NCBI GenBank assembly: GCA_019120475.1
Contig: DWVA01000287.1
Location: 1 to 8,382, forward strand
Length of the DNA: 8,382 bases
Source: Candidatus Blautia intestinipullorum
Lineage (GTDB): Bacteria; Bacillota; Clostridia; Lachnospirales; Lachnospiraceae
Reading direction: 5' to 3'
Shown here: positions 4,853-8,382 of the stretch, piece by piece
Layout: every line of letters begins with the position of its first letter
Position numbering within the stretch: the first letter of the stretch is position 1
Notes under the pieces: generated by a model
What the model saw: only the letters and a program-made list of their open reading frames with translations
What the model was told of the DNA's origin: nothing
The model's database searches: none
Position numbers and translations under genes: made by a program

Positions 4853-7270
4853 ATGAATACATCAATGTCCTGGATAAAAATGTATGTACCGGATCTGGAT
4901 GTGACAGCGCAGGAATATACGGACGCTATGACGCTTTCCGGAACAAAGGTGGAAGGCTATGAGGAGCTGGACGCGGATCTGGACAAAATTGTCATCGGAC
5001 AGATTAAAAAGATTGAAAAACATCCTGACGCAGATAAGCTGATCGTCTGCCAGGTGGATATTGGAACAGAAACAGTACAGATCGTAACCGGGGCGCCAAA
5101 TGTAAAAGAAGGCGACAAGATTCCGGTTGTTCTGGACGGCGGCCGGGTTGCCGGAGGCCATGACGGAAAGAAAACTCCCGGCGGGATCCAGATCAAAAAG
5201 GGAAAACTCCGCGGCGTGGAATCCTGCGGTATGATGTGCTCTATTGAGGAGCTTGGAAGCACCAGAGAAATGTATCCGGAAGCTCCGGAATACGGCATTT
5301 ATATTTTCCCGGAAGACGCGGAAGTAGGCGCAAGCGCCGTGAAAGCACTGGGACTGGACGACGCAGTATTTGAATATGAGATCACGTCCAACCGTGTGGA
5401 CTGCTACAGCGTTATCGGTATCGCCAGAGAGGCTGCCGCTACCTTCGGAAAAAAATTCTGCCCTCCTGTTGTGACGAAAACAGGAAACGATGAGGATGCT
5501 TCCGACTATATTAAAGTAACGGTGCAGGATCCGGATCTTTGCCCCCGCTATACAGCGAGAGTGGTAAAGAATGTAAAGATAGGCCCTTCTCCAAAATGGA
5601 TGCAGAGATGTCTTGCCTCCAATGGCATCCGTCCGATCAATAACCTGGTAGATATCACCAACTATGTGATGGAAGAATACGGACAGCCCATGCACGCTTA
5701 TGATCTGGACACCATTGAAGGACGGGAGATCATTGTGCGCCGCGCTCAGGCAGGAGAAAAGTTTGTGACCCTGGACGGACAGGAAAGGATCATGGACGAA
5801 AACGTTCTGATGATCTGCGACGGAAAGAAGCCGGTAGGCATCGGCGGAATCATGGGCGGAGAGAACTCCATGATCACAGATCATGTGCATACGGTGCTGT
5901 TTGAGGCAGCCTGCTTCAACGGTCCGAATATCCGTCTGTCCTCCAAGAGGATCGGTCTTCGTACAGACGCTTCCGGAAAATTTGAAAAAGGTCTGGATCC
6001 CAATAATGCAGAGGCGGCTATCGACCGCGCCTGCCAGTTAATGGAGGAACTGGGTGCAGGGGAGGTTGTCGGCGGCATGGTAGATGTGTGCTGCGAGACA
6101 AGAGAGCCTTCCAGAGTTCCTTTTGAGCCGGAAAGGATCAATCATATCCTGGGAACAGATCTTACAAAAGAAGAAATGCTCTCCTATCTTGCGAGAGTGG
6201 AGCTTGCCTATGACGAAAAGACAAATGAGATCGTAGCGCCTACCTTCCGTCAGGATATCCACTGTACCGCGGATGTGGCTGAAGAAGTGGCAAGATTTTA
6301 CGGATACGACAAGATCCCCACTACTCTTCCAAAGGGCGAGTCTACAACAGGAAAGCTTCCCTTTAAGCTGAGGATCGAGCAGGTGGCAAGAGACATTGCG
6401 GAATACTGCGGCTTCTCCGAAGGAATGACGTATTCCTTTGAAAGCCCGAAGGTATTTGACAAACTGAGAATCCTTGAAGACAGCGATCTGAGAAAGGTGA
6501 TCACTATCAGCAATCCGCTGGGCGAGGACTACAGCATCATGCGTACCACTACACTGAACGGAATGCTCAGCTCACTGGCCACCAACTACAACAGAAGAAA
6601 TAAAAACGTCCGTCTCTATGAGATCGGAAAGGTTTATCTTCCGAAATCGCTTCCCCTTACCGAGCTTCCGGATGAGAGAGTGCACTTCACTCTTGGAATG
6701 TACGGAGACGGAGATTTCTTTGATATGAAAGGCGTCTGCGAAGAATTCTTTGAAAAAGCGGGAATGAAAAAGAAGGTTCACTATACTCCGGACAGCGGCA
6801 AGCCTTACCTGCATCCGGGAAGACAGGCAAGGATCCTGTATGAAGGCAAAGCGGTAGGTTATCTGGGAGAGGTGCATCCTGTTGTTGCCGACGCCTATGG
6901 AATCGGTGAAAAAGCATATATCGCCGTGATCGATATTCTTGATATTCTGGAATTTGCAGGCTTTGACCACAAATATACAGGAATCGCGAAATATCCGGCG
7001 GTGACAAGGGACCTGAGTATGGTGGTTCCGAAAAATGTTCTTGCAGGCGATATTGAGAATATGCTGGAACAGAGAGGCGGAAAGATCCTGGAATCCTATC
7101 AGCTCTTTGACGTATACGAGGGAGCGCAGATCAAAGCGGGATATAAATCCATGGCGTACTCTATTGTATTCCGCGACCATGACAGAACATTGGAGGAAGC
7201 GGATATTACCGCGGTAATGAAGAAGATCCTGAACGGTCTTACTTCTCTTGGAATCGAGCTGAGAAGCTGA
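4853..7270 (+). CDS. pheT: Phenylalanyl-tRNA synthetase beta subunit
   Basis: PheT is the large structural and editing subunit of phenylalanyl-tRNA synthetase. It binds tRNA-Phe and hydrolyses Tyr mischarged on it. The 805-residue product has the full bacterial architecture. The OB-fold tRNA-binding domain is at about 40-155 (IGQIKKIEKHPDADKL...TGAPNV). The B3/B4 editing domain is at about 210-385 with GQPMHAYD (H281) and GGIMGGENS (E337), matching the editing-site His and Glu of the E. coli enzyme. The B5 domain is at about 416-490 (PTFRQDIHCTADVAEEVARF-type segment). A class II-like non-catalytic core (about 495-700) and a C-terminal FDX-ACB domain (about 704-805, YPAVTRDLSMVVP...FRDHDRTLEEADI) follow. 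ATG 4853 has AAGGTGG at 4839-4845, about eight bases upstream. It is cotranscribed with pheS but separated by 123 nt, longer than in many pheST operons. Confidence 0.98.
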   Translation: MNTSMSWIKMYVPDLDVTAQEYTDAMTLSGTKVEGYEELDADLDKIVIGQIKKIEKHPDADKLIVCQVDIGTETVQIVTGAPNVKEGDKIPVVLDGGRVAGGHDGKKTPGGIQIKKGKLRGVESCGMMCSIEELGSTREMYPEAPEYGIYIFPEDAEVGASAVKALGLDDAVFEYEITSNRVDCYSVIGIAREAAATFGKKFCPPVVTKTGNDEDASDYIKVTVQDPDLCPRYTARVVKNVKIGPSPKWMQRCLASNGIRPINNLVDITNYVMEEYGQPMHAYDLDTIEGREIIVRRAQAGEKFVTLDGQERIMDENVLMICDGKKPVGIGGIMGGENSMITDHVHTVLFEAACFNGPNIRLSSKRIGLRTDASGKFEKGLDPNNAEAAIDRACQLMEELGAGEVVGGMVDVCCETREPSRVPFEPERINHILGTDLTKEEMLSYLARVELAYDEKTNEIVAPTFRQDIHCTADVAEEVARFYGYDKIPTTLPKGESTTGKLPFKLRIEQVARDIAEYCGFSEGMTYSFESPKVFDKLRILEDSDLRKVITISNPLGEDYSIMRTTTLNGMLSSLATNYNRRNKNVRLYEIGKVYLPKSLPLTELPDERVHFTLGMYGDGDFFDMKGVCEEFFEKAGMKKKVHYTPDSGKPYLHPGRQARILYEGKAVGYLGEVHPVVADAYGIGEKAYIAVIDILDILEFAGFDHKYTGIAKYPAVTRDLSMVVPKNVLAGDIENMLEQRGGKILESYQLFDVYEGAQIKAGYKSMAYSIVFRDHDRTLEEADITAVMKKILNGLTSLGIELRS

Positions 7271-7884
7271 TGAGACTTTATATTATCAGACATGGGGTGA
7301 CAGAGTGGAACGCTCTGAAAAAGGTTCAGGGGGCGGCGGATATTCCTCTTGCCCCTGAAGGGATCCGCCTTGCGAAGATCACGGGGGAAGCCTTAAAGGA
7401 TGTGCCTTTTGACATCTGTTTTACCAGCCCCCTTAAAAGAGCGGAGGAAACTGCCCGGCTTGTGCTTGGAGACAGAGCCTCCAGGATTCCGGTGATCCCT
7501 GACAAAAGAATCCAGGAAATTGATTTTGGAGTCCTGGAAGGTACAAGGTTTAAGGATGAAAACGGGAAGATCCTCAGCGAGGAAATGGAAATTTTCTTTT
7601 CGGAGCCGCAAAAGTTCAAGCGCCCGGAAAACGGAGAGAATATCCCGGATATCCTGGCCAGAACGAGAGATTTCTGGGAGGAAAAAATCCACGATCCTTC
7701 CCTGGAAGATAAGACTGTCCTTATCGCTTCCCACGGCTGCGCAGTCCGGGCGCTGCTTCAGAACGTATACCATGATCCGGAGAATTTCTGGCATGGAAGC
7801 GTTCCCCCGAACTGCGGCGTGAATATTGTGGATGTCCAGAATGGAGAAGCAGTACTCCTGGAAGAAGATAAAGTATACTATTAA
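7270..7884 (+). CDS. Histidine phosphatase family protein (phosphoglycerate mutase-like)
   Basis: Enzymes of this superfamily move or remove phosphate through a phospho-histidine intermediate. The 204-residue product starts MRLYIIRHGVTEWN, giving the RHG signature with catalytic His8 and Arg7. Other active-site landmarks are SPLKRAEETA (R57), IQEIDFGVLEG (acid E83) and ASHGCAVRAL (second His, H155). The length suits a soluble cofactor-independent-sized phosphatase such as CobC/GpmB-type members, but nothing visible fixes the substrate, so a specific name such as alpha-ribazole phosphatase is not justified. ATG 7270 shares its A with the TGA of pheT (TGATG), and there is no strong ribosome site, so translation is probably coupled to pheT. 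It is the last gene of the T-box operon. Its stop at 7882-7884 is followed after about 23 nt by a strong terminator. Confidence 0.93.
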   Translation: MRLYIIRHGVTEWNALKKVQGAADIPLAPEGIRLAKITGEALKDVPFDICFTSPLKRAEETARLVLGDRASRIPVIPDKRIQEIDFGVLEGTRFKDENGKILSEEMEIFFSEPQKFKRPENGENIPDILARTRDFWEEKIHDPSLEDKTVLIASHGCAVRALLQNVYHDPENFWHGSVPPNCGVNIVDVQNGEAVLLEEDKVYY

Positions 7885-7907
7885 GAAGAAATTTAAATAA
7901 GTATTCT

Positions 7908-7941
7908 AAATAAGCTCGCCTGTTGGCGGGCTTGTTTTTTT
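7908..7941 (+). terminator. Primary intrinsic terminator of the pheST operon
   Basis: AAGCTCGCC (7912-7920) pairs with GGCGGGCTT (7925-7933) across a TGTT loop, with one G-U pair. The stem extends by AAAT/GTTT (7908-7911 with 7934-7937, one more wobble), giving up to 13 pairs. A run of seven Ts lies at 7935-7941. It starts 23 nt after the phosphatase stop codon and is the most stable of three consecutive terminator-like hairpins. Confidence 0.93.
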
Positions 7942-7950
7942 CTCGGATGT

Positions 7951-7995
7951 AAACAAACCTTCTAAAGAGTTTATCTAATGGCGGGTTTGTTTTTT
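7951..7995 (+). terminator. Second terminator-like hairpin in the tandem repeat
   Basis: AAACAAACC (7951-7959) is perfectly complementary to GGTTTGTTT (7984-7992). Six Ts (7990-7995) close the element. The intervening 24 nt contain a small TAAA/TTTA hairpin (7963-7973). The stem is A/U-rich and the loop is long, so it should terminate less efficiently than the first hairpin. It would act as a back-up. Confidence 0.6.
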
Positions 7996-8005
7996 CTGTG
8001 GATGT

Positions 8006-8050
8006 AAACAAACTTTCTAAAGAGTTTATCTAATGATGAGCTTGTTTTTT
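8006..8050 (+). terminator. Third, weaker terminator-like hairpin
   Basis: AAACAAACTT (8006-8015) can pair with GAGCTTGTTT (8038-8047), nine pairs with one A-C mismatch and one wobble, followed by Ts to 8050. The same nested TAAA/TTTA appears in the loop. It derives from the same repeat unit as the second hairpin but its arms have partly drifted, so function is less sure. The following 8059-8135 shows no gene, clear promoter or hairpin that I can support. Confidence 0.45.
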
Positions 8051-8135
8051 CTAAGATGCACAGTTAAGGATGATCAATTCAGTTGGACAATTACATTTCC
8101 CCCTGACATTTCTGATAGACGGATATTTCTGTTGT

Positions 8136-8382
8136 GCCAGACAGGATCTTACGGTTAAAAACAACAAATCGAGGGAAGTAACCGTAACCCCGGACGGAAT
8201 CCTATGGACGAAAATACGGAATCGAGGAAAGTAACTGTAACTCCGGACGGAATCCTACGGACAAAAATACGGAATCCAGGAAAATAACCGTAACCTCAGG
8301 TGCCAGTTTACGGTTGAAAACATCGAATCGAGGAAAGTAACCGTAACCTCAGGTGCCAGTTTACGGTTGAAAACAACAAATC
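8136..8382 (+). repeat. 53-bp tandem repeat array running off the right edge
   Basis: A 21-nt core starting ATCGAGG and ending GTAACCGTAAC recurs at 8168, 8221, 8274 and 8327, and begins again at 8380. Every interval is exactly 53 bp. Between cores lie 32-nt segments of two related kinds. Two copies contain CCGGACGGAATCCTA (8189-8220, 8242-8273) and two contain CTCAGGTGCCAGTTTACGG (8295-8326, 8348-8379). The first segment, 8136-8167, is a mixture of the two. The units containing TTACGGTT also contain the complementary AACCGTAA, so each could fold as a hairpin. A 53-bp period is not a multiple of three, and TAA stops occur in every core, so it is not coding on this strand. It is probably a minisatellite-type non-coding array; its role and full length are unknown. 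Confidence 0.9.

Larger units (their letters stand above)
7904..8058 (+). repeat. 55-56 bp tandem repeat carrying the terminators
   Basis: TTCTAAA recurs at 7904, 7960 and 8015, spacings of 56 and 55 bp. Two full copies of a 55-bp unit lie at 7925-7979 and 7980-8034, both reading GGCGGG, a TTTG plus T-run, then GGATGTAAACAAAC, TTCTAAAGAG and TTTATCTAAT. They differ at only a few bases. A third, diverged partial copy runs 8035-8058. Each unit brings a T-run and both kinds of hairpin arm, so duplication has multiplied terminators. No open reading frame is supported here. Confidence 0.88.

Noticed and set aside
4862..5890. Long antisense reading frame opposite pheT (342 codons)
   Set aside because: It mirrors the conserved PheT frame; the translation looks like random His/Cys/Phe-rich sequence without family motifs.
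8083..8131. Promoter in the gap before the 53-bp array
   Set aside because: TTGGAC and CTGACA resemble -35 boxes, but no acceptable -10 lies at 16-18 bp from either.
8136..8382. CRISPR array (21-nt repeat with 32-nt spacers)
   Set aside because: The segments between cores are not unique: they fall into two related types that repeat almost exactly and align with each other. No cas gene is present in the window. It is a 53-bp tandem repeat.

Overview
The window looks like chromosomal DNA from a Gram-positive, sporulation-lineage Clostridium relative, most likely Lachnospiraceae. This is inferred from the mid-GC, purine-rich coding strand, the strong AGGAG-type ribosome sites, a SpoIID-family protein, a T-box leader in front of pheST, and the style of the proteins. 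No rRNA or other phylogenetic marker is present, so the taxon is not certain. All recognisable genes lie on the + strand.

Layout. (1) 1-767: the 3' three quarters of an aldose 1-epimerase (galM), cut by the left edge. (2) 844-2214: a membrane-anchored SpoIID/LytB-family protein, with a short duplication of the galM tail just upstream. (3) 2301-3251: a YihY/BrkB-family six-helix membrane protein behind a near-consensus vegetative promoter. (4) 3248-3703: a promoter whose -35 overlaps the yihY stop codon, a T-box leader with its terminator/antiterminator switch, then about 160 nt of untranslated leader with an inverted repeat. (5) 3704-7270: pheS and pheT, the two subunits of phenylalanyl-tRNA synthetase, separated by an unusually long 123-nt gap that contains a hairpin. 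(6) 7270-7884: a histidine-phosphatase-family enzyme that overlaps the pheT stop by one base. (7) 7885-8382: about 500 nt without a gene. It holds three consecutive terminator-like hairpins carried by a 55-56 bp tandem repeat, about 80 nt with nothing recognisable, and then a 53-bp tandem repeat array that runs off the right edge.

How the parts work together. pheS, pheT and the phosphatase gene form one transcription unit. The T-box should sense uncharged tRNA-Phe: it reads through when aminoacylation is low and terminates at 3516-3544 when tRNA-Phe is charged. The phosphatase gene is probably translationally coupled to pheT, and the unit ends at the triple terminator. galM, the SpoIID-like gene and the yihY-like gene have no evident functional link to this operon.

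The coding content is ordinary. The least explained parts are non-coding: the strictly periodic 53-bp array with complementary arms that can pair with either neighbour, the terminator-bearing 55-bp repeat, and a 20-nt motif shared by the pheS and pheT leaders. I did not find convincing evidence for a new defence, mobile or biosynthetic system.
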